Shown one piece after another: positions 51,756 to 59,662 of a stretch of 64,000 nucleotides of DNA (the first letter of the stretch is position 1; the number at the start of each line of letters is the position of its first letter). Both the position numbers and the translations under genes were made by a program. The stretch is from Bacillus marinisedimentorum (GTDB lineage: Bacteria > Bacillota > Bacilli > Bacillales > Bacillaceae_O), in contig NZ_LWBL02000015.1 of the NCBI RefSeq assembly GCF_001644195.2, positions 1-64,000 on the forward strand, given 5' to 3'. Below the pieces are notes generated by a model, which saw only the letters and a program-made list of their open reading frames with translations, made no database searches and was not told the origin of the DNA.

Positions 51756-53033
51756 CTATGGTTTCTCCCTGGGGAAGATTATATAACCTGCTCTTAGGAT
51801 CATATATTTTTTGAGAAGGCCATAGTCCGTGATGTCTGAAAATAGATAGCTGGCCAGACAGGCAACCAAAAAATACTCTAATCCTTTTCCGTCAAACATC
51901 TCCATTGCCAAAAGGAAAGCTGCCAAAGGGGTATTGGCACCTGCACAAAAGGCAGCAATTAATCCTAATCCAGCGAGAAAAGACATAGGTAAGTCGATAA
52001 ATGTATGTAAAGTATTTCCCAGTGTCGCTCCTATGAAAAAGAGGGGGATGGCTTCCCCGCCAACAAATCCGCTGCCTAGAGTCACAGCAGTAAATATCAG
52101 TTTGGCCAGAAAAGCAAAAGGAGGGACTTCTTCCTGGAAAGATTGTTCAAGCATATCTAATCCCCGGCCATTATAGTCCTGTGAGCCAATCATTAGTGTT
52201 AATGCTGCAATGATGATTCCTCCAAAGAAGGCTCTTTTCATGTGATTTTTCTTGAATAGTTTCTCAGAGAAGTTTTGTATTCCGTGCCTCAACTGACAGT
52301 AGAAAACACTTATCAGGCTGAAAATCACAGATAAGAGAATAACTTTCAGAAACGTAATAATCGACACTTCAGGTACGCTTTGGATGATGAATTCTTCGTG
52401 TTTATGTCCCCAACCGGCGGTAGTTACATAATGGCCAACAAAGCTCGCCGTAAGACATGGAACGAGTGCTTCAAACTTCAATTTTCCTAATGCAGTCATT
52501 TCCATGCCAAATACAACGCCGGTTATGGGTGCCCCGAAGGCAGCGCCAAAACCAGCGCTTATTCCGCTCATCATTAGAGTTTTTGTGTCGAGTCTGTTCA
52601 CTTTAAAGTATTTATTGACTGCCGCAGCTACACTTCCTCCCATTTGGACCGCTGCACCCTCCCTTCCCGTTGACCCGCCAAATAGGACGGTTATAAAAGT
52701 CCCGAGATAGACGATGGGACCCATTCTCCGCGGCACTTCTTTTTTTCCGTGAACGGAGTCGATCACGAGGTTATTTAATTCAGCAGTGTCATTCAAAGTA
52801 TTATTCAGAATTACCTTTCCATAGTTCATGTATATGTATCCTATTACAATTCCTCCAAAGGGGAGAAAGAAGATAAGCCAATCTCTTTTTAACCGTATAT
52901 CATCACCAAGATAATCGTTTATTTCTAAAAGGAAAGTGGTTGTCGAGCCAACGATTAAACCAATTATGCTTCCAAAGAAAACCCATTGGCCAAGAGTTGA
53001 AAAAAAGTTTTTATACGTTAGAAGCATCGACAA
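51756..53033 (-). CDS. CLC family antiporter, fluoride-type (CLC-F-like)
   Basis: 425 residues, about ten or more membrane helices. The gating glutamate is E125 in GGSTGREGAAVQMGG. A second glutamate, E327 in GFVGGEAIPLFFIGATLG, and ELNNLVIDSVH before the first motif match the CLC-F branch of F-/H+ antiporters, not ordinary chloride CLCs. The residue two after E327 is Ile where known CLC-F have Thr. No fluoride riboswitch is visible upstream. Probable fluoride or halide exporter. Confidence 0.75.
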   Translation of the reverse strand: MSMLLTYKNFFSTLGQWVFFGSIIGLIVGSTTTFLLEINDYLGDDIRLKRDWLIFFLPFGGIVIGYIYMNYGKVILNNTLNDTAELNNLVIDSVHGKKEVPRRMGPIVYLGTFITVLFGGSTGREGAAVQMGGSVAAAVNKYFKVNRLDTKTLMMSGISAGFGAAFGAPITGVVFGMEMTALGKLKFEALVPCLTASFVGHYVTTAGWGHKHEEFIIQSVPEVSIITFLKVILLSVIFSLISVFYCQLRHGIQNFSEKLFKKNHMKRAFFGGIIIAALTLMIGSQDYNGRGLDMLEQSFQEEVPPFAFLAKLIFTAVTLGSGFVGGEAIPLFFIGATLGNTLHTFIDLPMSFLAGLGLIAAFCAGANTPLAAFLLAMEMFDGKGLEYFLVACLASYLFSDITDYGLLKKYMILRAGYIIFPREKP

Positions 53034-53098
53034 TTCACCTCATTTCTAATCTAATGTGAATATCGCTTCTAGTTTTGCCCACTGTATTTAAATTATGA

Positions 53099-53161
53099 GG
53101 GACAGAGGACAGGCACCTTGTCCCCTTTTTGTTATAGGACAGTGGGCCTGTCCCTCTGCCC
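53099..53161. repeat. Palindromic repeat D1
   Basis: GGGACAGAGGACAGGCACC...TTGTCCC...CCTGTCCCTCTGCCC; second copy D2 at 53643. Between CLC and DUF2642 genes. Confidence 0.7.
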
Positions 53162-53210
53162 GCCCTTTGTCTTTAAGCTCGGGCTGTAGCTAATGAAATC
53201 ATGGATAGGT

Positions 53211-53465
53211 TTAAGATTCAGGCATTATCCAAACGATTTCACGTAGGCGAACAAAGAATGTGGAATCATGCTCTTGAATGACAACATGATCAAGCTTTGT
53301 ATCAACAACCATTCCACTAACGGAACCGCGTGTAGTATCAAGAACCGCTCTTTTTCCTATTAGACTGCGCAGGGCTTCATATACGAAAGGTTCTATGACA
53401 ATAACTTGCACCGGTCCATTTTGTGTTATTTGCGGATTCATGCGATAGGCATACATAGGGTTCAT
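53211..53465 (-). CDS. DUF2642 (YuzF-like) protein
   Basis: 84 residues. The YEALRSLIGKRAVLDTTRGSVSGMVVDTKLDHVVIQ core matches DUF2642, an Sm-like small beta-barrel found in spore-associated proteins of Bacillus. Function unknown. TTTGGAGG precedes the ATG. Flanked on both sides by copies of repeat D. Confidence 0.8.
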   Translation of the reverse strand: MNPMYAYRMNPQITQNGPVQVIVIEPFVYEALRSLIGKRAVLDTTRGSVSGMVVDTKLDHVVIQEHDSTFFVRLREIVWIMPES

Positions 53466-53642
53466 TCTTTTTCCTCCAAAGTACGTGCTGTTTTACCTTA
53501 TCAATTTATGACAGTATAGCTTGACTTGTTCCGAGAGCCATTATTTTCATGAATGATTCGTTCAAAGAGAATATATAAGAAGTCTGTTGGAGAATGTATG
53601 AACCAATTTTGGAGGAGATTATCCAAACACCAAAGAAGACAA

Positions 53643-53704
53643 GGGACAGGCACCTTGTCCCGGTTTTTGTTATGGGACAGTGGCCTCGACCTGTCCCTCT
53701 GCCC
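53643..53704. repeat. Palindromic repeat D2
   Basis: GGGACAGGCACCTTGTCCC... to ...CTGTCCCTCTGCCC. Lies just after the DUF4179 gene stop; may serve as its terminator. Confidence 0.7.
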
Positions 53705-53714
53705 CCCCTAAACA

Positions 53715-55136
53715 TCATTTACCTAATTCAATTTTAATTGGTTCCATTTCAATAGGTGTGTTGCTACTTAAAGTTCCAAACGGAACCATTAAAGAGTAGT
53801 CCTTTATATTAAATCCAACTGAGTTTTCAATAGTAAAAACAGATCGGAAATGTAGATTATCATCACCCGTTTCTTTTGCTTGATTACTTCGAATGCGATG
53901 CTCAAGCATTTGTTTCATATCCAACTCTCCACTTTCACTTTCACGTATTTTATCAGATTTTATAATCATGATGAAATCAGCAAAGTTTTGAATAATATCT
54001 TTCCTGAAGTCTTTTGTTTCCACATTCTGGACATTGTAATTTAAAATAACTTGATTTCCATTTTGCTCTATATTGTTTACACGTATTTTATAATCAAACC
54101 TTTTACTATCAACAATAAAAGGAGTGTTCTTTTCCAAAGAGCTTAGTGCCTCTTGTTCGTGCCTTCTGATTTCAGGTTGAATTGTTAAATACTTAGTGTT
54201 TTCTTTTATTTTGCTGTTAAATAACTCTCGAACATCTTTTACTACAACATCATTGTTTTGTTCTGCTGATAATACATCTGCACGGTTTTTTGATAATCTA
54301 TTACCTTCATTATCAAATACAGTTATATTGATATCATCATTTTTTCCTACTAACGGCAATGTTGTTTTGTATTTTAAGAATGTAGTTGCTTTTCCTTTAA
54401 TAACCGATTCCACCTGAATAGAATAATCCTTAAAAATACTTTTACCTTCTGTAGTAACTGTTTCGGAAGGAATTTGTTTAACAGGAATGTCAAACTTCCA
54501 AATACCTTTTACGCCAGTAATAGAGGTGAAAGTTAGAGGAAGAGTATAATTTTCAGGTAAATCAGCATCGGGATTATAAAATTCCATAGCAGCAATATAC
54601 CCATCATCTGACTTTTCCAATTGAGTCATAGTAGAAGACCATTGTTCTTGTTCGTTACCGTTAAACAGGTGAAAACTATATCCATATTCAGTCTCAGGTC
54701 CTTTATCGCCAATTTTATTTAAAGCTATACTGTCGCTATCGGCCTTAAAGGTTATACCGATTACATTTCCATCATAATAAGCACTTGTAATTGTCATATT
54801 TATTCCATTACTTTTTGCTTCTTCATTAAGTTGGGTGATTAAATTGCTTTCTAGCAATTCATGTCCGATTTGCAAACTGAATTTATCATAAATTGAACCT
54901 ATTATTGGTACAGATGCTAAAACATTGGTTATGGGTGCAAATATTAAACCTGACGCAAGAAAGGCAGATGCAGCAATGGATGAAACAGTTCCAATCATTT
55001 TAATTCGTGGCATTCTTCCTGATCCTTTTTCTTTTCGCCCTTTTTTTATCCCGCTATTAATTGCATCGAAAACTTCACTTTGAGGGAACTCGATTTCACT
55101 GATTTCATTTTTGAGATGCTGTTTGTTCATATTCAT
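53715..55136 (-). CDS. DUF4179 protein, probable anti-sigma factor
   Basis: 473 residues. Cytoplasmic part (~1-45), one membrane span (~46-68, GTVSSIAASAFLASGLIFAP), then a large extracellular DUF4179-type region. Genes of this family follow ECF sigma genes in Bacillaceae and are taken as their membrane anti-sigma factors. No zinc-finger (HxxxCxxC) motif is visible in the cytoplasmic part. Overlaps the sigma gene by 32 bases. AT-rich relative to the core genes. Two close ATG starts (55136, 55130). Confidence 0.78.
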   Translation of the reverse strand: MNMNKQHLKNEISEIEFPQSEVFDAINSGIKKGRKEKGSGRMPRIKMIGTVSSIAASAFLASGLIFAPITNVLASVPIIGSIYDKFSLQIGHELLESNLITQLNEEAKSNGINMTITSAYYDGNVIGITFKADSDSIALNKIGDKGPETEYGYSFHLFNGNEQEQWSSTMTQLEKSDDGYIAAMEFYNPDADLPENYTLPLTFTSITGVKGIWKFDIPVKQIPSETVTTEGKSIFKDYSIQVESVIKGKATTFLKYKTTLPLVGKNDDINITVFDNEGNRLSKNRADVLSAEQNNDVVVKDVRELFNSKIKENTKYLTIQPEIRRHEQEALSSLEKNTPFIVDSKRFDYKIRVNNIEQNGNQVILNYNVQNVETKDFRKDIIQNFADFIMIIKSDKIRESESGELDMKQMLEHRIRSNQAKETGDDNLHFRSVFTIENSVGFNIKDYSLMVPFGTLSSNTPIEMEPIKIELGK

Positions 55137-55650
55137 TCATCCCTCCCAAGATTTTTTTCAATTCAATTTTTGCCCGTCGAAGATTTGTTTTCACTGTATT
55201 CTCTGACATTTCAAGGGTCTCTCCAATACAGCGAATCGGTAAATCATGATAGTAAAATAAAATAATAACCGTTTGATAATCCTGATTTAATTTAGTGATT
55301 GCATTTACCAGGTCAATTTTCCCTTCAATATCAAGTCTGCTTTCTGTCTTATAGTTGTTCAGAAGGGTGTCATCTAAGACAACTCTCTTTTTTTTCCTAA
55401 GAAAGTCATACGCAGTGCGGATTAATATTTTCGTTAGCCAAGAATTAAAGAACTCAGGCTGTTTCACTTGTTCTATTGATACAAATGCTTTATAGATTGT
55501 TTCCTGGAGTACATCCAAAGCATCCTCTTTATTCCGTACATAAAGAAAGGCTGTTTTATACAATTTCTCACTTTCTTTTTTAACAAGCTTTTCAAAAGCT
55601 TTAACATTGCCATTTATTGCTTTTTTAACAAGATCTATATTATTATCCAA
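55105..55650 (-). CDS. ECF-type sigma-70 factor
   Basis: 181 residues. Region 2 (GNVKAFEKLVKKESEKLYKTAFLYV, EDALDVLQETIYKAF) and region 4 (LNQDYQTVIILFYYHDLPIRCIGETLEMSENTVKTNLRRA) are clear; region 3 is absent, as in ECF factors. Directs a specialised promoter set, probably envelope stress. Start at TTG 55650, since AAAGGAGG overlaps the earlier ATG. Its partner is the overlapping DUF4179 gene. Confidence 0.88.
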   Translation of the reverse strand: MDNNIDLVKKAINGNVKAFEKLVKKESEKLYKTAFLYVRNKEDALDVLQETIYKAFVSIEQVKQPEFFNSWLTKILIRTAYDFLRKKKRVVLDDTLLNNYKTESRLDIEGKIDLVNAITKLNQDYQTVIILFYYHDLPIRCIGETLEMSENTVKTNLRRAKIELKKILGGMNEYEQTASQK

Positions 55651-55672
55651 ATCAATGCCTCCTTTCATTTGT

Positions 55673-55701
55673 TAGAGCAGTCATCGGATAAAAAAGTTTC
55701 A
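55673..55701 (-). promoter_or_regulatory. Candidate autoregulatory ECF promoter
   Basis: On the minus strand TGAAAC (55696-55701), 17-bp spacer with a T run, then GCTCTA (55673-55678). TGAAAC is the usual -35 of Bacillus ECF promoters; the -10 match to CGTCTA is partial. Confidence 0.4.
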
Positions 55702-55866
55702 AGTGATTTACCTTTTAATGGCGTTTCTATTCAAGTTCAAATATTGTTTTATGAAGTTCGGTGAACAGTAACTTGCAAACAGATTAAAATTTTAAATTTC
55801 CAAAAAGATCAGTTATTTAAAGAGAACCCAAGCGGGGCTATTATTATTGGAACTATTTTCAATTAT

Positions 55867-55923
55867 ACCTTGTAATACAAGATAGTAAAAATTATAATGA
55901 AAATATATCTTGTATTACAAGGT
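55867..55923. promoter_or_regulatory. Large dyad operator upstream of padR-like gene
   Basis: ACCTTGTAATACAAGATA (55867-55884) and its exact reverse complement TATCTTGTATTACAAGGT (55906-55923), 21 bp apart. Each arm holds its own near-palindrome CTTGTAATACAAG. The right arm ends about 8 bases before the ribosome site, so binding would block expression; PadR autorepression is inferred. Confidence 0.75.
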
Positions 55924-55942
55924 ATTGGAAGGAGTAAATATT

Positions 55943-56272
55943 GTGGCAGATACAACTCAAATGTTAAAAGGAATATTAGATGGGTGTCTTCTCGCAATCA
56001 TTAAAGATGGAGAAATCTATGGATACGAATTAGCGGCGAGGCTGGAGTCTTATGGGTTTAACTCATTCAGTGAAGGCACCATTTATCCTTTACTACTTCG
56101 AATGCAAAAGGAAGGATTAGTTCGTGCTACTTTAAGAAAGTCAACGGCCGGACCTAAAAGAAAATATTACTCATTAACAGAAAAGGGGGAACAAGAGCTG
56201 AAGTTATTTATCAAGCGTTGGGACCAGTTAAGCTTAACTGTTAATAATGTTCTAAATAAAAAGAAGTTGTAA
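55943..56272 (+). CDS. PadR family transcriptional regulator
   Basis: 109 residues. Winged-helix PadR fold: LKGILDGCLLAIIKDGEIYGYELAARLE, FSEGTIYPLLLRMQKEGLV and KYYSLTEKGEQEL. No PadR-type partner (DUF1700/DUF4097 or ABC genes) is adjacent, so its target beyond itself is unknown. GTG start after GGAAGGAG. A dyad operator lies just upstream. Divergent from the ECF sigma gene. Confidence 0.88.
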   Translation: MADTTQMLKGILDGCLLAIIKDGEIYGYELAARLESYGFNSFSEGTIYPLLLRMQKEGLVRATLRKSTAGPKRKYYSLTEKGEQELKLFIKRWDQLSLTVNNVLNKKKL

Positions 56273-56335
56273 AAAACATCCTTTCTAAAGAGTCTGAACA
56301 GTTTTTGATCGAACTTCGCTTTTTTTAAATTTCAA

Positions 56336-56515
56336 GGCTGTGTTAAAGCTCAATGTTGATTTTTTACACTAGTTGATTGGAGTGGAAGGTGCGAGACTCC
56401 TGCGGGACTAGCGGGACAGGTGAGACCCCGCAAGAGCGATAGCGATGAGGAGGCTCACCGCCCGCCCCGCGGAAAGCGAGTACCTGCAACGGAAATCAAC
56501 ACTAGCGTTTAACAG
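56336..56515 (+). repeat. MITE-like repeat copy A5
   Basis: Begins GGCTGTGTTAAAGCTCAATG, has GTTGATTGGAGTGGAAGG and CGCCCGCCCCGCGGAAAGCG, and ends AATCAACACTAGCGTTTAACAG with the right terminus damaged. No target duplication can be read. Confidence 0.8.
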
Positions 56516-56571
56516 GTGAAACTGTTCGTTTATTTGAAATACACCATACCTTGAGACAAGGAGATACAGTT

Positions 56572-57546
56572 ATGATTAACACAAAACTAATTTTGATTGA
56601 CGGGATAACAGGTTCAGGCAAATCAACCACCGCTCAGTTCCTGGCAAACCAGTTAAGGAACAATGGGATTAAAGTTAAGTGGTATCATGAAGAAGAAGAT
56701 AACCATCCCCTGAATTATGAAGAAGACATAGAGGTTTTTACTTCACAGGCTGAGTTAGAGGCGTTTTTAGAGGAAACCCCGAAGATATGGCGGGAATTTG
56801 CCAAGCATGTCAGCGAATCTGATCAGGTACATATTATTGAGAGCTTCATTTTGCAAAATACCGTTAGGCTCCTTTTCCAAAATAATTTAGGAGAAGAGCG
56901 GATCAGAGACTTCACGCAGGAGATTGAAGAGATCATCCGTCCACTGAATCCTGCCCTGATTTATTTCTATCAGGAGAATGCTGAACAGTCGATTCGGAAG
57001 GTCTGGAAACGCCGGGGACCAGGCTGGAAAAAATGGTTTGTTGATTTAGACATCCTCACTCCTTATGTTAAGAAAAGCGGTTTAGCAGGAGAGACAGGAG
57101 TGATTAAACTCTGGTCAGAATATCAAAACTTCACCAATCGTCTTGTTGAGAATTACAAGTTTACTAAATTATCCATTGAAAACTCAGAAGGAAACTGGGA
57201 TGAATACCGTCAACGGATTTTAGAATTCTTAGACGTAAACTTTGTTAGAAGTAATCCAGATCTGACTTCAGAAGAGAATATAAGATATTGCGGGACTTAT
57301 AGAGACCAGGAAGGCGAAGTAGAATGCACTATCAAAATTTTGAATGGCAATCTTGTCTGTGATTTAATCTGGCCGGATATTAAAATTTTACCTGTCAAAG
57401 AAGGGGATAATCTTCATTTCTATATAGAATCGTTTCCCGTTTTGGTTACTTTTACAGAAAATCAAGAGGGTTCCATATATGAACTTAACTTAAGCGGCAG
57501 CAGAAAAAGTTTAGATGGAAAAACCTTATATAAGGCAAAAAAATGA
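56572..57546 (+). CDS. P-loop kinase-like protein with C-terminal barrel domain
   Basis: 324 residues. Walker A GITGSGKST at 11-19; residues 1-~215 look like a nucleoside/small-molecule kinase fold with KRRGPGWKKW as a possible lid. Residues ~235-324 (CGTYRDQEGEVECTIKILNG... VTFTENQEGSIYELNLSG) look like a small beta-barrel of the DUF3471 kind. The substrate is unknown. ATG 56572 with AAGGAG upstream. No operon partner; repeats flank it on both sides. Confidence 0.65.
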   Translation: MINTKLILIDGITGSGKSTTAQFLANQLRNNGIKVKWYHEEEDNHPLNYEEDIEVFTSQAELEAFLEETPKIWREFAKHVSESDQVHIIESFILQNTVRLLFQNNLGEERIRDFTQEIEEIIRPLNPALIYFYQENAEQSIRKVWKRRGPGWKKWFVDLDILTPYVKKSGLAGETGVIKLWSEYQNFTNRLVENYKFTKLSIENSEGNWDEYRQRILEFLDVNFVRSNPDLTSEENIRYCGTYRDQEGEVECTIKILNGNLVCDLIWPDIKILPVKEGDNLHFYIESFPVLVTFTENQEGSIYELNLSGSRKSLDGKTLYKAKK

Positions 57547-57622
57547 TGATACATATCATAAAATAATGAGTGGAATTGGTTATTGCTAAATGAAAAATAA
57601 ATAAATTGTAGATATTTTGAAA

Positions 57623-58139
57623 GAGGCTGGGACATAAGTATTTCAGATCATGATAAACCCGAACGGTCAGGTAAGATTTCATTGAATCTTTCGCCTGGCC
57701 GTTCGGGTCTTTATTTACTCTCTTTTTAATTTTACATACTATTTTTAACAACGAGTGGAATGGAGCGGAGGACACTCGACTCCTCGAAAATAAAAACCCA
57801 TTTTCTTCGTGCGGTGTTATTTCAAGGCTGTGTTAAAGCTCAATGTTGACTTTTTCACTAGTTGATTGGAGTGGAAGGTGCGAGACTCCAGCGGGACTAG
57901 CGGGACAGGTGAGACCCCGCAGGAGCGGAAGCGAGTACCTGCAACGGAAATCAACACTAACGTTTAACAGAGCCTATTTCAAAGAAGCTATTTCAAAGCT
58001 CAGCTTCCTCCCCGTGGAAAGCGAGTGTCCGCAGCGCAATGGAACGAACTTGTTTTTTCAGCTTAACTGATTAGTCGTGAACTAAGTTGACTATATATTG
58101 TTCGTTTCTAAGCACACCTATTGGTTATGTCCCAACCTC
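57623..58139. repeat. Composite repeat E2 with nested MITE
   Basis: Bounded by GAGGCTGGGACATAA (57623-57637) and TTATGTCCCAACCTC (58125-58139). Inside are a hairpin (CCCGAACGGTCAGG / CCTGGCCGTTCGGG, 57658-57707) that can end the kinase transcript, a truncated GC-rich half-copy (~57750-57790), MITE A6 and a decayed half-copy at 58000-58060. No gene. Confidence 0.65.
57826..57974 (+). mobile_element. MITE-like element A6 with 8-bp target duplication
   Basis: 149-bp element with ends GGCTGTGTTAAAG and GTTTAACAGAGCC and a shortened core. Flanked by perfect direct repeats TATTTCAA (57818-57825 and 57975-57982). Same family as A3 and A5, with an internal deletion of about 30 bp. Confidence 0.8.
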
Positions 58140-58200
58140 TTCATTAAGACACCTTTTGTTGTTTTATCTCTATTAAGACGACATACATTTTTTTCTTATA

Positions 58201-58926
58201 TTATTTGTGTGTGTCTGCATAGACTGCCATGGCATCGCGCATGAATGCCGCTAAGCCTTCACCGAATCTATCAATGTTTTTCGTGAAGCGCTCATCATCT
58301 ACATACATTTGGCCTAATCCCTTGAAGGCCTCAGGGGAGTAGTTCCTCATTTTGTTTAAGAACTGATACCATTTTTTAATTCCTTCTTGAGCCTCTTTGG
58401 AATCAGGTGAGAGATTGCGAATGGCGGCCAGGTTACGATAGATTTCGTTAAATTTTTCTTGATCAACAACAGTCAGGTTTTTGGCTTTTTCATTCGCTTC
58501 ATCGACTGCTTTATCACCCCACTTTTCTCTTGCTTCTTGTTCATATGGATTATGGCTAAAATCAAAGCCTTCGAATTTTTCTGGATTTGACATTTGTATC
58601 TCTCCTTTCGATTGTTGAATGGTTTTTTCAATCGTCCCGATCATCTTATCGAGCCGGCGCTTTTTTTCTAGAAGCATTTTATGCTGCATTTCCAGTGCTT
58701 CTTGCCGGTCAAATGATGGACTATCAAGAATTTTTTTGATTTTCTTTAAAGGGAAGCCAAGTTCTTTAAAAAATAATATTTGCTGCAAGGTTTCGAGATT
58801 CTCGTCAGTGTATGCACGATAACCAGCCTCATTGGTTTTCTCCGGGATTAATAATCCAATTTCATCATAATGGTGTAGTGTGCGCACACTAATTCCCACT
58901 AAATCAGCAACTTCCTTCACTTTCAT
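58201..58926 (-). CDS. MerR family regulator with TipAS domain
   Basis: 241 residues. N-terminal MerR helix-turn-helix (KVKEVADLVGISVRTLHHYDEIGLL), dimerisation coiled coil (~75-110), then a TipAS antibiotic-recognition domain (~125-238). Relatives such as Mta and TipAL respond to drugs and activate efflux or their own promoters. No efflux gene is adjacent. ATG after GGGAGCG. Its promoter has the 19-bp spacer typical of MerR targets, suggesting autoregulation. Confidence 0.9.
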   Translation of the reverse strand: MKVKEVADLVGISVRTLHHYDEIGLLIPEKTNEAGYRAYTDENLETLQQILFFKELGFPLKKIKKILDSPSFDRQEALEMQHKMLLEKKRRLDKMIGTIEKTIQQSKGEIQMSNPEKFEGFDFSHNPYEQEAREKWGDKAVDEANEKAKNLTVVDQEKFNEIYRNLAAIRNLSPDSKEAQEGIKKWYQFLNKMRNYSPEAFKGLGQMYVDDERFTKNIDRFGEGLAAFMRDAMAVYADTHK

Positions 58927-58950
58927 CTTGTTTCGCTCCCTTCACTAGTT

Positions 58951-58981
58951 ACTATAAAGTATTCCGTAACGTGAGAGTCAA
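58951..58981 (-). promoter_or_regulatory. MerR-type promoter with 19-bp spacer
   Basis: On the minus strand TTGACT (58976-58981) and TATAGT (58951-58956) are 19 bp apart, the over-long spacing that MerR activators correct by twisting DNA. The spacer CTCACGTTACGGAATACTT carries a partial dyad. Confidence 0.65.
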
Positions 58982-58984
58982 TAA

Positions 58985-59662
58985 GAATAATGAACGTTTT
59001 ATTTTTTATATGACCGTCAGTTTGATAGGTAGGGTGTACGGTATCATATGTTAATGATCGGATCCTTTAAGTTTAGTGTGAATTCCGTCAAGAGCCAGCA
59101 GAGGCTAGACTATTGAATCTGACCTTTTTTACACGCATAACAAATAGGTGGTTAAACGCCTAACCTTCAAGGACAGTAATGGAAAAATTTCATGATCCGT
59201 GAAGTAAGATATTGGCAAATGTTATATTATAAAAATGAATAAGGGAATTAAAAGTGAAAATCGAAGCTTTTAGAAGAGAATCTAAAGAACTTTATATTAT
59301 ATATTGAGAGATATATAGATCAGAGATTGGTGAGTCCTTCCTATCTAGTTTTTCCAATAAATGACGCAAGCTTATCATAAGGAAAAATAATCAAATAGGC
59401 ATTACCGGCCTACTTATTTAAACCCATGTCCAACTCAAAGACATGGGTTTTATCGTATTTATTAACTTTGTACACGTTTTCACTATTTACCACTTTAAAA
59501 TAGTTAAAAAATATACGATAATAGAAGTTGTGAAAACCTATACATTCTATCAGCCGTGATAAGGCAATAAAAGTGTATTCCCTGGCATCCCCTTGCTTTT
59601 TATGACACATAAGCAGGAGTGCCCGCTCTTTTTAAAAATTTCAGGTGATAAGGAAGGTTATA
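58985..59662. other. Intergenic region before mqo
   Basis: About 680 bp without a supported gene. A strong hairpin AAACCCATGTC / GACATGGGTTT (59420-59450) is not followed by a clear T run on either strand. The short minus-strand frame crossing it has no ribosome site. Nothing else recognised. Confidence 0.5.

Noticed and set aside
53034-53098. Fluoride riboswitch upstream of the CLC gene
   Set aside because: No conserved riboswitch core could be recognised by eye in the short leader; a covariance search would be needed to exclude it fully.
59410-59610. Minus-strand 66-codon frame before mqo
   Set aside because: Overlaps a hairpin, has no ribosome site and resembles no family.
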